Position numbers and translations under genes: made by a program. From UBA1479 sp963976055 (GTDB lineage: Bacteria; Pseudomonadota; Alphaproteobacteria; Rhodospirillales; Casp-alpha2), in contig CAXBJB010000004.1 in assembly GCA_963976055.1 (NCBI GenBank), positions 310,001 through 374,000 of the forward strand: DNA of 64,000 nt, in the 5' to 3' direction. The notes beneath the pieces were generated by a model. The model had not been told where the DNA came from, ran no database searches, and saw nothing but the letters and a program-made list of their open reading frames with translations. Positions 51,213 through 59,837 of the stretch are shown here, one piece after another. Position 1 is the stretch's first letter. Each line of letters begins with the position of its first letter.

Positions 51213-52433
51213 CTATGCGGCGTGCGTGGCCCGTTTGTCGCTGAGGAAGAACGTGAAGACGGTGGCCGCCGCGAGGAACGCAAACGCGACCATCAGGCAT
51301 CCGTCGATCCCGGCCCATTGATAGGAGATGCCGGACAACAAGGTCCCCAACAGGCGCCCGGTGGCGTTCGCGCCGTAGTAAAATCCCACATTCATGGTGA
51401 CGCCCTCGTTCTCCGAGAGGGCCAGGATCAGATAGGAGTGCACGGCGGAATTCACGGCGAACACGATTCCGAACACGGCCAGCCCGGCGATCAAGGCGAT
51501 TGCTGGATCAACGCCGATGCGCAGTGCGGCAATAATCACAACGACGGACATGGCGAGCATGACCAGCCAGACCCGTGCGGCGCGGACCTCGGTACTCAAC
51601 CCGTCGAGCGACCGCGACGTCAGCTTCGGCGCCACAGCCTGGACGAAGCCGTAGCCGATCACCCAGGCGGCCATGAAGGCGCCGACCTGATTGAAGGTCC
51701 AGCCCAGTTGGTCGTACAGGAACACGGGCACCCCGACGACGAACCACACGTCGCGGGCGCCGAACAGGAACACCCGCGCCGCCGACAGCAGGTTGATCTC
51801 GCGGGATTTGGAGAAAATCTCGATGAATTTGGCCTTCTTCTTGGCCTTGCCCATGCCCTTTTCGACCGCCAGGGCGGAACCGGCCAGGATGACCGCAAGG
51901 AACCCGGCCATCAGCCACAGGCCGCCCTGGAACCCGGCGACGGACAGCAGCAGGGCGCCGACGAAAAATCCCAGCCCCTTGATGGCGTTCTTGGATCCCG
52001 TCAGCAAGGCCACCCAACGATAAAGTCCACCGGCGGCGTTCTCCGGTACGACGAACTTGAGCGCGCTTTTCGAGCTCATCTTGGTCAGGTCTTTGGCGAC
52101 GCCGGACAGGCCCTGAACCACGAGAACGAACAGCACGGACAGTTCCTTCGGCCAAGTGGGGTCGAGCGCGGAGAGGGCGAGCAGGGCAACGACCTGAAGG
52201 AACAGGCCGCCGGTCAAGGTCAGTTTCAGCCCGAACCGCGACGCCACCCAGCCGCCGCCGGCGTTCGTCACGATGCCCATCAGCTCATATGCGAGGAACA
52301 GCACAGCCAGTTCGAACGGGGTGTAGCCCAGCCGGTGGAAGTGCAGCAGCACGAGCATGCGCAAGGCGCCGTCCGTGAGCATGAAGCCCCAATAGGCGGC
52401 GGTGACGACGGCGTATTTTCGGACGTCCAACAT
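51213..52433 (-). CDS. arsJ: ArsJ, organoarsenical (1-arseno-3-phosphoglycerate) efflux MFS transporter
   Basis: A 406-residue major facilitator protein matching ArsJ closely: YWGFMLTDGALRMLVLLHFH, LSGVAKDLTKMSSKSALKFV, LTGSKNAIKGLGFFVG, SAARVFLFGARDVWFVVGVP and NSAVHSYLILA. ArsJ exports 1-arseno-3-phosphoglycerate, which breaks down outside to arsenate. The substrate is made by the GAPDH encoded 26 nt upstream. This pair gives arsenate resistance in Pseudomonas and other bacteria. Confidence 0.95.
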   Translation of the reverse strand: MLDVRKYAVVTAAYWGFMLTDGALRMLVLLHFHRLGYTPFELAVLFLAYELMGIVTNAGGGWVASRFGLKLTLTGGLFLQVVALLALSALDPTWPKELSVLFVLVVQGLSGVAKDLTKMSSKSALKFVVPENAAGGLYRWVALLTGSKNAIKGLGFFVGALLLSVAGFQGGLWLMAGFLAVILAGSALAVEKGMGKAKKKAKFIEIFSKSREINLLSAARVFLFGARDVWFVVGVPVFLYDQLGWTFNQVGAFMAAWVIGYGFVQAVAPKLTSRSLDGLSTEVRAARVWLVMLAMSVVVIIAALRIGVDPAIALIAGLAVFGIVFAVNSAVHSYLILALSENEGVTMNVGFYYGANATGRLLGTLLSGISYQWAGIDGCLMVAFAFLAAATVFTFFLSDKRATHAA

Positions 52434-52459
52434 CGCTTAATGCTCCAAGGTGGTGCGTG

Positions 52460-53524
52460 TCAGTCGATTGACCGCGCAATCTTTTCCGTCAGCTCATACA
52501 GGCGGTGGGCATAGCCCATTTCGTTGTCGTACCAGGCGATGATCTTCACCTGGGTGCCGTCGGTGACCATGGTCGACGGCGCGTCGATGATCGACGAATG
52601 GGTGTCGCTCTTGAAGTCGCTGGACACCAGCGGTCGGTCCTCGACATCGAGAATGCCCGTGAGCGGCCCACCGGCCGCCTGGCGCAACAGGTTGTTGACC
52701 TCTTCCACCGTCGTCTTGCGCGACACCTCGAACACACAGTCGGTGATGGAGGCGTTGAGCAGCGGCACCCGCACGGCGATGCCGTCCAGTTTCCCTTTCA
52801 GTTCCGGGAAGATCATGGTGATCGCCGTGGCCGATCCGGTCGAGGTCGGGATCAGATTGGCGAGCGCCGAGCGGGCGCGGCGCATGTCCTTCATGGGCTT
52901 GTCGATCACCGTCTGCGTGTTGGTGACGTCGTGGATGGTGGTGATCATGCCGTGGTCGATGCCGATGCCTTCGTGGATGACCTTGACCACCGGCGCCAGG
53001 CAGTTGGTGGTGCAGGACGCGGCGGTCACCAGGTCATGGACCTTGGGATCGTACAGATCGTCGTTAACGCCCATGACGATGTTCAGCGCATCGCCCTTGA
53101 CCGGCGCCGAGACCACGACCTTCCTGACCCCGGCGGCGTAATAAGGCTTCACGGCATCGCGGGTCTTGAACTTGCCGGAGCATTCCAGAACCAGATCAAT
53201 GCCCAGGGCGGCCCAGTCGACCTCGGCCGGTTTCGATGCGCCGGAATATCCGATCCGCCGCTTGCCGAGGACGACCGCATCCGCCCCGTCCGCCCGCGCC
53301 GCGACCGGCCAGCGGCCATGAATGCTGTCGAACGCCATCAGGTGTGCCGCGATCTCCGCCGTGCCGCCAGGTTCGTTGATGTGGACGATGTCGAGATCGC
53401 CCTTGCCCCAGGCGCCGCCCGGGCCTTCCAGGCTGGCCGGCTGGGCCGGATCGAATCCCCAGGCCGCGCGGAGCGCCAGGCGGCCCATGCGGCCGAAACC
53501 GTTGATTGCGATACGTACGGTCAT
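52460..53524 (-). CDS. ArsJ-associated glyceraldehyde-3-phosphate dehydrogenase
   Basis: A 354-residue GAPDH with NAD motif INGFGRMGRLALRAAWGFD, the catalytic Cys in TAASCTTNCLAP and STGSATAI. With arsenate in place of phosphate it forms 1-arseno-3-phosphoglycerate, which ArsJ exports. The N-terminal insertion around residues 30-45 differs from glycolytic GAPDH and is common in the ars-linked type. It is placed between an MBL hydrolase gene (15 nt upstream) and arsJ. Confidence 0.93.
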   Translation of the reverse strand: MTVRIAINGFGRMGRLALRAAWGFDPAQPASLEGPGGAWGKGDLDIVHINEPGGTAEIAAHLMAFDSIHGRWPVAARADGADAVVLGKRRIGYSGASKPAEVDWAALGIDLVLECSGKFKTRDAVKPYYAAGVRKVVVSAPVKGDALNIVMGVNDDLYDPKVHDLVTAASCTTNCLAPVVKVIHEGIGIDHGMITTIHDVTNTQTVIDKPMKDMRRARSALANLIPTSTGSATAITMIFPELKGKLDGIAVRVPLLNASITDCVFEVSRKTTVEEVNNLLRQAAGGPLTGILDVEDRPLVSSDFKSDTHSSIIDAPSTMVTDGTQVKIIAWYDNEMGYAHRLYELTEKIARSID

Positions 53525-53539
53525 TTCTTGTGTCTTCTC

Positions 53540-54280
53540 CTAAAGGTTCACGACCAAACCGTCATAAGCGGTCTCCTCGGGCACCTCGTCCTTGTGCGGC
53601 ATCATCTCGCGGCTGAAATGGGTCAGGATCATGCGTTTGGGCGTTAAATCCTCTTTGTGTTCGACGATGTCCGGATAGTTCATGTGGAACTTGATGGGCT
53701 TGCCATAGAAATAGCATTCGCAGATGAACAGGTCCGCGTCCCGAGCCACTTCCGGCATGTGCTTGGTCCAGGCGCTGTCGCCCGTATAAGACACGACTTT
53801 TCCGGCAATCTCCGTGCGCAGGCTGGTGGGGTTGGTCTCCCCCGTATGCGCCGCCGGATAGGGGGCAACCGTCAACGGGCCGATCTTCGACTCCTGCATG
53901 ACCGGCATTTCTACATAGCTAAGTTGAAACTTTGGTGACATGGCGTGCATGCCCGGCATCAGGGCCTCGCAGATATCGGCGATGCGGGCCTGGGTATCGC
54001 GCGGCCCGGCGATCACCAGGGGCTTCGTCCGCTTGGCGCCGAGCATGGAATCCATCAGGAAAAATGGTAGGCCGCCGCAATGGTCGCCGTGGATATGGGT
54101 CAGGACCACGGCGTCGATGGTGGTGTGGTCGATGCCGAGCTGGTTCAAGGCGGTCATGCTGGTGGCGCCGAAGTCGATGACGTAGCGAAAGCCCGGCGCA
54201 TCGACCATATAACAGGTCTGGAACCGGCCGCCGGCGCCGAAGGCATCGCCCGATCCGACAAAGGTGACTGTCACGCTCAT
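53540..54280 (-). CDS. MBL-fold metallo-hydrolase (RNase Z-like)
   Basis: A 246-residue metallo-beta-lactamase-fold protein: VTFVGSGDAFGAGGRFQTCY at the N-terminus, the zinc motif THIHGDHCGG, VSYTGDSAWT (Asp ligand) and a final His in ILTHFSREM. The layout resembles RNase Z/arylsulfatase-type phosphodiesterases. It lies in a tight series CoA-transferase, MBL, GAPDH, arsJ with gaps of 12-26 nt. Its substrate is unknown; whether it is part of the arsenic function is open. Confidence 0.88.
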   Translation of the reverse strand: MSVTVTFVGSGDAFGAGGRFQTCYMVDAPGFRYVIDFGATSMTALNQLGIDHTTIDAVVLTHIHGDHCGGLPFFLMDSMLGAKRTKPLVIAGPRDTQARIADICEALMPGMHAMSPKFQLSYVEMPVMQESKIGPLTVAPYPAAHTGETNPTSLRTEIAGKVVSYTGDSAWTKHMPEVARDADLFICECYFYGKPIKFHMNYPDIVEHKEDLTPKRMILTHFSREMMPHKDEVPEETAYDGLVVNL

Positions 54281-54292
54281 GGAATGTTCCTC

Positions 54293-55516
54293 CTAGATGA
54301 TTTCGTCGGCGCGCAGACGGGCAACCTCGTCCTGCGATAGGCCGAACACGTCGTTCAGGACTTCGTCGGTGTGCTCGCCCAGGGTCGGCGGCGGGCGGCG
54401 GTAGGATACCGGCGTTCCCGACATCTTGATGGGATTTCCGATCATGTCTACCGGCTGGCCGCCGGCGGCGCCATGGGGCATGGAAATCTTCATGCCGCGG
54501 GCCTGCACATGGGGGTCGGCGAACACCTGCTCCAGGTCGTTGATCGGGCAGACGGGCAGGCTGGCCTCGCTGAGATCGTGAATCCATTCGGCGCTGGTCC
54601 GGCGGCGCAGGATCTCCTGCACCTTGGCGATAAGGACGTCGCGGTTCTTGAGCCGGTCTGGGTTGGTTGCGAAGCGCGGGTCAGTGGCGAGTTCGGGCTC
54701 GCCGGCCATTTCACAAAAGCGGCGGAACTGATCGTCATTGTTGGCGCCCATGATGACGAAACCGTCCTTCGTCTCGAACGCCTGGTAGGGCACCGTGTTG
54801 GGGTGGGCGGTGCCCAGGCGTTCCGGGATCGTGCCGCCGATCAGATAGTTCATGCCTTGATTGTAGAGCCAGCCGACCTGGACATCGAGCAATCCCAGGT
54901 CGATGTGCTGGCCCTCGCCGGTGGCGTCCCGGTGGCGCAGCGCCGCCAGGATGGCGACCGCCGCGTACATGCCGGTCATCACGTCGTTGACGGCGATCGG
55001 CACCTTGACCGGCAGGCGGTCGGGCTCGCCGGTCATGCTGATCAGCCCCCCCAATCCCTGCGCCATCATGTCGTATCCGGGGCGCGGCGCGTAGGGGCCG
55101 GTCTGTCCGTAGCCGGTGATCGAACAATAGACGAGACCGGGGAAATCATCCTTCAGATCGTTATACCCCAGGCCGTATTTCGCCATGCCGCCGACCTTCA
55201 GGTTTTCGATCAGCACGTCCGATTTGGCCAGCATGCGGCGGACCAGGGCGACGCCTTCCGGCTTGGCGATGTCGACGGTGACGGACCGCTTGTTGCGGTT
55301 GGCCGACAGGTAGTAGGCGCTTTCGCTGCTGTCGTTGCCGTCGGTGTCCTTCATATAGGGCGGGCCCCAGGTGCGGGTCTCGTCGCCGACACCGCGCCGT
55401 TCCACCTTGATGACCTCGGCGCCGAGATCGCCGAGCAGTTGGGTCGATGAGGGGCCGGCAAGGACTCGGCTCATGTCGAGCACGGTGATTCCCTGCAGGG
55501 CGTTGCGTGATGTCAT
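54293..55516 (-). CDS. Class III CoA-transferase (CaiB/BaiF family)
   Basis: A 407-residue paralogue of the enzyme at 10159-11397, with VLDMSRVLAGPSSTQLLGDL, NRNKRSVTVDI, YDMMAQGLGGLISMTGEPD and LGYNDLKDD carrying the expected catalytic Asp. It transfers CoA between carboxylic acids. It is the first gene of the run that ends in arsJ, with two ACATATGT palindromes in front. Acid substrate unknown. Confidence 0.92.
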   Translation of the reverse strand: MTSRNALQGITVLDMSRVLAGPSSTQLLGDLGAEVIKVERRGVGDETRTWGPPYMKDTDGNDSSESAYYLSANRNKRSVTVDIAKPEGVALVRRMLAKSDVLIENLKVGGMAKYGLGYNDLKDDFPGLVYCSITGYGQTGPYAPRPGYDMMAQGLGGLISMTGEPDRLPVKVPIAVNDVMTGMYAAVAILAALRHRDATGEGQHIDLGLLDVQVGWLYNQGMNYLIGGTIPERLGTAHPNTVPYQAFETKDGFVIMGANNDDQFRRFCEMAGEPELATDPRFATNPDRLKNRDVLIAKVQEILRRRTSAEWIHDLSEASLPVCPINDLEQVFADPHVQARGMKISMPHGAAGGQPVDMIGNPIKMSGTPVSYRRPPPTLGEHTDEVLNDVFGLSQDEVARLRADEII

Positions 55517-55544
55517 GTCTGCCTCCCGAGGTTATTTCTCGGCA

Positions 55545-55576
55545 CTATAACATATGTAAAAAAATAAAACATATGT
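55545..55576 (-). promoter_or_regulatory. Promoter/operator of the CoA-transferase to arsJ run
   Basis: Two ACATATGT palindromes (55550-55557 and 55569-55576) with centres 19 bp apart lie 34-60 nt before the CoA-transferase start. On the minus strand TATAGT (about 55544-55549) just after the proximal copy is a good -10 candidate, so a repressor bound here would block the promoter. Confidence 0.5.
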
Positions 55577-55890
55577 AGCATCGCGATGGTCCGACCGATC
55601 TGTCGATAGATAGAAGAATGACGCCACCGCTTGGACGATCAGGTGCGGACTCTCTGCGACATTGCTTGAATAGGGCATCTGCTGTCGACGGCGCGTTGGC
55701 CGCGGCAAGGCGGTTGGTTTATCCGTGCCATGTGCTCGACAAGGGGGATGGCGAAGCGTCCAACCCTTTCGGGGAGGCTGTTCGGGCCGGGGGCGTCAAC
55801 AGACCAAATACCGACAAGCGGAGATAGATCGAGATCGTGGCACCCGAGTACGTCAGCCAGTTTCGTTCTTTGCGCCTTATAAAGTGCAAA
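55577..55890. other. Intergenic stretch without a supported gene
   Basis: Between the CoA-transferase promoter and the TGGCCA cluster. A 69-codon frame (55618-55827) lacks a ribosome site and any recognisable pattern. I see no hairpin with a T-tract and no repeat. Confidence 0.5.
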
Positions 55891-55892
55891 TT

Positions 55893-55947
55893 AACTGGCC
55901 AAAATAAATTGCGATTGGGCCAACTTTAGCTGTGATTGGCCAAAGTT
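55893..55947. repeat. Three TGGCCA sites at 20-21-bp spacing
   Basis: GGCC cores at 55897, 55918 and 55938, each within TGGCCAA or TTGGGCCAA. The first and third also carry TTAACT / AGTTAA arms facing each other, so the whole is a loose palindrome about the middle copy. The period is two helical turns. It lies 45-95 bp from the 3' end of tRNA-Gln and about 340 bp from the CoA-transferase promoter. It may be an operator array or the scar of an integration site beside the tRNA. Confidence 0.4.
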
Positions 55948-55989
55948 AACTGTTTCCGACAGCTAAGATATTGAATTCATATTGAAAAG

Positions 55990-56066
55990 TGGCTGGGGCG
56001 CCAGGATTCGAACCTGGGAATGCCGGTACCAAAAACCGGTGTGTTAAGCCGCTTCACCACGCCCCA
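55990..56066 (-). tRNA. tRNA-Gln(TTG)
   Basis: A 77-nt cloverleaf on the minus strand beginning TGGGGCG and ending CGCCCCAGCCA (encoded CCA). The anticodon stem-loop CCGGT-TTTTGGT-ACCGG gives TTG, and the T-arm is GGTTCGAATCC. The variable and D-arms are normal. Confidence 0.95.
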
Positions 56067-56188
56067 ATCCTTGCGCGGTCGCCCAGGCTGGGCGGGCCGA
56101 CTTCTTAGACCATCTCCGCCTCGCGGGCAAGGGATGGTGCTCGCGGAATGCCGGTCCCGGTCATCCAGGCCGGGCCGATTGCGTGCCG

Positions 56189-57538
56189 TCAGGTCCTGTT
56201 GGGCAGCCGGACGTGAACGGCCAGGCCGCCGATGTCGGCGCGGGAAAAGGCGATGTCGCCCCCGTTGACCTCGACGAGATCGGACACAATCGACAGCCCC
56301 AGGCCCCAGCCCGGTGACCTGGTATCGAGGCGACGGCCGCGGCGCGATGCCTCGGCGGCCTGTTGCGGAGCCATTCCCGGCCCGTCGTCGGAGACCGTAA
56401 GCTCGAAGCCGCTTGCCGACTGGCGGGCGCTCACCCTGACCCGCCGGGCCGCCCACTTGCAGGCGTTTTCCATCAGGTTACCGAGAATTTCCTCGAGGTC
56501 CTCGCGATGCCCCCGGAAGACCGTATCGGTTGGGACGTCGATGTCGATGCTCAAGGCGCGTTCGGCGAACACGCGCCCGAGAACGGCGGCAATCCGCTCG
56601 GCCGTTTCCCGCACCGGGACGCCCAGTCCCAATACCCGCTCGGCCCCGGCCACCGCCGAGGCGCGGCCCAAATGGTGTTCGATCAGGCGGCGCATGGTCC
56701 GCACCTGATCGAGCATCACCGTCTTGTCCTGCCCGCTTTCGACCTCGGCGGACAGGACGGTGAGGGGCGTCTTCAACGCATGGGCCAGATTCCCCACATG
56801 GGTGCGCGCCCGTTCGATCAGTTCCGCGTCCTTGTCGAGAACGCTGTTCATCGCCTTGGCAAGGGGGGCGACCTCCTGCGGATAGCGTTCCGCCAACCGC
56901 GCCCGTTCGCCGTTGCGCACGGCGTCCAGATCGGCAGTCATGGCCCGCAGCGGGCGCAGGCCGAAGCGGACCTGAATCAGAATGGCGACCGCCAGCCCCG
57001 CGCCGAGCAGCCCGAGCGCCGCGATCAGCATCAGGTCGAACCGGCGAACGCCCTCTCTGATCTCGTTCAGGCCGCCCGCGATCAACACGTGGGTAACTCC
57101 GTCGGTCCCCGGCAGCCGGAGATCGCGTTCGGCGATCAGCAGGTCCTCGCCATTGGGCCCCTTCGCCCGCCGAAGGTGAAGCGCGGGGCCGCCCGCCACC
57201 GTCTCGATGACGCCGTCCCACAGGGACCGCGACCGCAGGGTCCGGCCGGTCGGCGGGGTGATCTGCCAGTACCAACCGGAATAGACCTGCCCGAAGCGCG
57301 GATCACCGAGCGGGCGGGCCAGTTTGACGGTGCCGTCGGGGGCGGTCTCCATGGCGGCGATCAGGCCGCGCAGCATGGCGTCCAGGCGATGGCCGTATTC
57401 CCGTTCGACCGTATCGCGGAACGCGACGGCAAGGACGCCGCCGCCGACCGCCAGCATGAGGACCAGCCACACCATGGCGCCGGCGATCAGGCGAACGGAA
57501 AGCGACAAGGCCGGGCGCTGGGTAGGGGCGCCCGTCAT
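56189..57538 (-). CDS. Two-component sensor histidine kinase
   Basis: A 449-residue membrane kinase: helix 1 (about 15-37), a periplasmic domain (38-160), helix 2 (about 165-190), HAMP, HisKA with the phospho-His in NLAHALKTPLTVLSAE, N-box NLMENACKW, SDDGPGM and GWGLGLSIV. It resembles PhoQ/FeuQ-type sensors. Its ATG overlaps the regulator stop (ATGA), and a PepSY gene precedes both. With the divergent cytochrome genes across a shared palindrome, these cytochromes are the likely targets. Confidence 0.95.
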   Translation of the reverse strand: MTGAPTQRPALSLSVRLIAGAMVWLVLMLAVGGGVLAVAFRDTVEREYGHRLDAMLRGLIAAMETAPDGTVKLARPLGDPRFGQVYSGWYWQITPPTGRTLRSRSLWDGVIETVAGGPALHLRRAKGPNGEDLLIAERDLRLPGTDGVTHVLIAGGLNEIREGVRRFDLMLIAALGLLGAGLAVAILIQVRFGLRPLRAMTADLDAVRNGERARLAERYPQEVAPLAKAMNSVLDKDAELIERARTHVGNLAHALKTPLTVLSAEVESGQDKTVMLDQVRTMRRLIEHHLGRASAVAGAERVLGLGVPVRETAERIAAVLGRVFAERALSIDIDVPTDTVFRGHREDLEEILGNLMENACKWAARRVRVSARQSASGFELTVSDDGPGMAPQQAAEASRRGRRLDTRSPGWGLGLSIVSDLVEVNGGDIAFSRADIGGLAVHVRLPNRT

Positions 57539-58206
57539 CCGGCCTCCGGCGGCTCGGCAAGCACGTATCCCTGGCCGCGGACGGTCCGGATCCGTTCGGC
57601 CCCGACCTTTCTGCGCACCCGCCCAAGCAGGACTTCGAGGGAATTGGAGTCGGATTCGAACAGTCGGTCGTAGACGTGTTCCATCAGCTCCGTGCGGCTG
57701 ATGATCCGGCCGGGGTGATGCAGGAAATAGGCAAGGATGCGGAATTCCTGGGCGGTCAGTTGGACCGGCACGCCGTCGATGGTCACGCGCCCGCTGTTGC
57801 TGTCGAGCCGCAACGGACCGCAGACCAGTTCCGGCTGCGCATGGCCCGCCGCCCGGCGGATCAGGGCGCGCAGACGATAGATCACTTCGTCCATTTCGAA
57901 GGGCTTGGTCAGGTAGTCGTCCGCGCCGGCGTTGAACCCGGCCATCTTGTCGGACCAGCGGCTTCGCGCCGTCAGGATCAGGACGGGGGCCGTGCGCCCG
58001 GCTTCGCGCCAGCGTTGCAGTACGGTGACACCGTCGATTTTCGGCAGCCCGAGATCGAGCACGATCGCGTCGTAGGTCTCCGTATCCCCCAGATGCCACC
58101 CGTCCTCGCCGTCGTAGGCGACGTCGACGGCGAAACCGGCGGCCTCAAGCACTTGCTGAAGCCGGAACGCCAATGCCGGTTCGTCCTCGACCACCAGCAC
58201 TCTCAC
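57535..58206 (-). CDS. OmpR/PhoP-type response regulator
   Basis: A 223-residue regulator starting at GTG in a GTGA overlap with the PepSY gene. The receiver has VVEDEPALAFRL, phospho-acceptor Asp in IVLDLGLPKIDG, TARSRW and LTKPFEMDE. The DNA-binding domain has LTAQEFRILAYFLHHPGRI and a winged-helix end RVRRKVGAERIRTVRGQGYV. It probably binds the inverted repeat at 58534-58573. Confidence 0.95.
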   Translation of the reverse strand: MRVLVVEDEPALAFRLQQVLEAAGFAVDVAYDGEDGWHLGDTETYDAIVLDLGLPKIDGVTVLQRWREAGRTAPVLILTARSRWSDKMAGFNAGADDYLTKPFEMDEVIYRLRALIRRAAGHAQPELVCGPLRLDSNSGRVTIDGVPVQLTAQEFRILAYFLHHPGRIISRTELMEHVYDRLFESDSNSLEVLLGRVRRKVGAERIRTVRGQGYVLAEPPEAG

Positions 58207-58505
58207 CGTGATTTCTCCCGCCCCTTGGCCTTCAGCAACGCGCCGGTTCCGGCGTCGTAGTACAGTTTCATCACCCGCCCGCCGAAGGTCAAAATCTTAA
58301 TCTCGTAGACGAGGACGCCGTCTTTCTCTTCAAGCTCCGCTTCGATCAGGTGTCCGGGATAAGCCGCTTCGGCGCGCGACAGTATATCCGTCAGCGGCAG
58401 GATGCGGCCCTCCTCGAGCGCCCGGCGCGCGCGGTCGTGGTCCTCGTCCGCGGCAGCCGGCGCACAGGACAGGAGCAGGGCCAGAATACAGGCGGCATGT
58501 TTCAT
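58203..58505 (-). CDS. Exported PepSY-domain protein
   Basis: A 100-residue protein with a signal peptide (CILALLLSCAPAAA) and one PepSY domain (LTDILSRAEAAYPGHLIEAE, VYEIKILTFGGRVMKLYYDA). Single PepSY proteins often precede two-component systems and may modulate the sensor in the periplasm or bind metal. It is first in the PepSY-regulator-kinase operon. Confidence 0.9.
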   Translation of the reverse strand: MKHAACILALLLSCAPAAADEDHDRARRALEEGRILPLTDILSRAEAAYPGHLIEAELEEKDGVLVYEIKILTFGGRVMKLYYDAGTGALLKAKGREKSR

Positions 58506-58533
58506 CCCCCGATCCTAGGCCCATGAACATGAA

Positions 58534-58573
58534 CCCAACCTGAACGGGTTGCTCAGACCCCGTTCAGGTTGGG
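58534..58573. promoter_or_regulatory. Perfect 15-bp inverted repeat between divergent operons
   Basis: CCCAACCTGAACGGG-N10-CCCGTTCAGGTTGGG. Each arm carries TTCAGGTT; on the minus strand a further GTTCAT lies 11 bp beyond, giving the tandem GTTCAGGTTGGGTTCAT typical of OmpR-family binding sites. It lies 29 nt from the PepSY start and 44 nt from the His-rich protein start, so one site could control both directions. Confidence 0.7.
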
Positions 58574-58616
58574 GTCGCTATGGTGTCCGGCATCGACAGA
58601 CCAAAGGAGAAAATAG

Positions 58617-58901
58617 ATGCTCGGCAAGATGATCATCCACGGGCTGGTGGCCGCGACCATGATCGGCGCCGCCGCCGCCGTTTATGCCCAGACACGCAAC
58701 GACGGAGATGCGTCACCGGCGCCGTCTCAGATCTCGCGCGCCGCGTCGCCCGACAAGGCGGCGGACGATGGGTACATGCGCCCGACCGGATTCCGGTTCC
58801 GCGAACGCGATGACGACGACCATGAGCACGAATCCCGGCGCGATCACGAGCGCCGCGATCACGCCCATTCGGATCATAAGCGCGGCCACGACAACGATTA
58901 G
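58617..58901 (+). CDS. Small exported His/Asp-rich protein
   Basis: A 94-residue protein with a signal peptide (ends near VYAQ) and a C-terminal 35 residues made almost only of His, Asp, Glu and Arg (for example DDDDHEHESRRDHERRDH). Such tails often bind Zn, Ni, Cu or Fe. It starts after AAAGGAG, just behind the divergent palindrome, and precedes the cytochrome b gene by 13 nt. I know no family; a metal buffer in the periplasm is a reasonable guess. Confidence 0.75.
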   Translation: MLGKMIIHGLVAATMIGAAAAVYAQTRNDGDASPAPSQISRAASPDKAADDGYMRPTGFRFRERDDDDHEHESRRDHERRDHAHSDHKRGHDND

Positions 58902-58914
58902 GCGGAGAGCGCGT

Positions 58915-59418
58915 ATGTCCCCCAAGTTCCAATACATGCTGTTGAAGGTCTGGCACGCTTGGATCGGCGGGGCATACCTCGTCGCCTATGTGACGGCGGA
59001 CGAGGACACTTATGCCATGCATCTGTTCGCCGGTTATGCCGTTGTGGCGGCCATCGCCGCGCGTCTGCTGGCCGGGCTGATTGCTCCGGCCGGGGGACCG
59101 CTGCGCCTGCCGCGGCCAAGCCTGCGGACGGCGCGGGCCTGGCTTGCCGGCGGCAAGGGGCGGAATCCGTTGTTTGCCTGGTTCGCGGCCTTGCTGCTGG
59201 CCGTCGTCGGCCTGGCCGCGGCCTCTGGCGCCCTGGCGGATGGGATGACATGGCTTGAAGACCCCCACGAGGCGATCTCCGAGGTCTCGCTTTGGGTGAT
59301 CGTCGGCCATGTCGCCTTCGTCACCTTCATGTACGGCGGAAAGCGCCTGTGGGGGCGGATCACCGCGTGGCTGTCCGCAATCCTGGCACCCATGACCTCG
59401 AAGGAGAATTCCCGATGA
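58915..59418 (+). CDS. Cytochrome b561-type membrane protein
   Basis: A 167-residue protein with four membrane helices and histidines placed as in b-type cytochromes of the Ni/Fe-hydrogenase/b561 group (VWHAWIGGAYLV, YAMHLFAGYAV, DPHEAISEVSLWVIVGHVAF). It would carry electrons from quinol to periplasmic cytochromes. Its stop overlaps the SHP gene start (ATGA). The order cytochrome b, SHP, DHC with a linked two-component system is known from Rhodobacter and Shewanella. Confidence 0.88.
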   Translation: MSPKFQYMLLKVWHAWIGGAYLVAYVTADEDTYAMHLFAGYAVVAAIAARLLAGLIAPAGGPLRLPRPSLRTARAWLAGGKGRNPLFAWFAALLLAVVGLAAASGALADGMTWLEDPHEAISEVSLWVIVGHVAFVTFMYGGKRLWGRITAWLSAILAPMTSKENSR

Positions 59419-59837
59419 ACCGCGTTCTTTTCCTCACCGCCGTCCTGGCGGCAGCGGCGCCCACCGCCGTCATGGCCGCCGACGCGCGCCGCGACGCCAT
59501 CATTGCCGATTATGCGGTTCAGGCGAAAAAGGCGGTCCCTGGGTTCGCGGGATTTTCCGCGCAGCGGGGGGAGGCGTTGTTCCGGACCCGATGGGCCGGG
59601 GGCGACGAACGCACGCCGTCCTGCACCGCCTGCCACACCGAAAACCCCAGGGCGCCGGGAAGGAACGCCAAGACCGGCCGCCCCATCGATCCCGTCGCGG
59701 TGTCGGTCAACCCGGCGCGCTTCACCGACAGGGATGAGGTGGAAAAACAGTTCAAGCGCGACTGCAAGAGCGTGCTCGGCCGTGCGTGCACGCCGCTTGA
59801 AAAGGGCGACTACCTGACCTTCATGAGGGAGCAATGA
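59415..59837 (+). CDS. SHP-like monoheme cytochrome c (DUF1924)
   Basis: A 140-residue exported cytochrome. The signal peptide ends near VMAA, and the heme motif is SCTACH, followed by the DUF1924 pattern PIDPVAVSVNPARFTD and FKRDCKSVLGRACTPLEKGDY with two further cysteines that probably form a disulfide. SHP of Rhodobacter sphaeroides binds oxygen transiently with an Asn ligand. The gene overlaps both neighbours by 4 nt. Confidence 0.9.
   Translation: MNRVLFLTAVLAAAAPTAVMAADARRDAIIADYAVQAKKAVPGFAGFSAQRGEALFRTRWAGGDERTPSCTACHTENPRAPGRNAKTGRPIDPVAVSVNPARFTDRDEVEKQFKRDCKSVLGRACTPLEKGDYLTFMREQ

Noticed and set aside
55618..55827. A 69-codon plus-strand ORF
   Set aside because: No ribosome site, no pattern, and it lies in an otherwise non-coding region.
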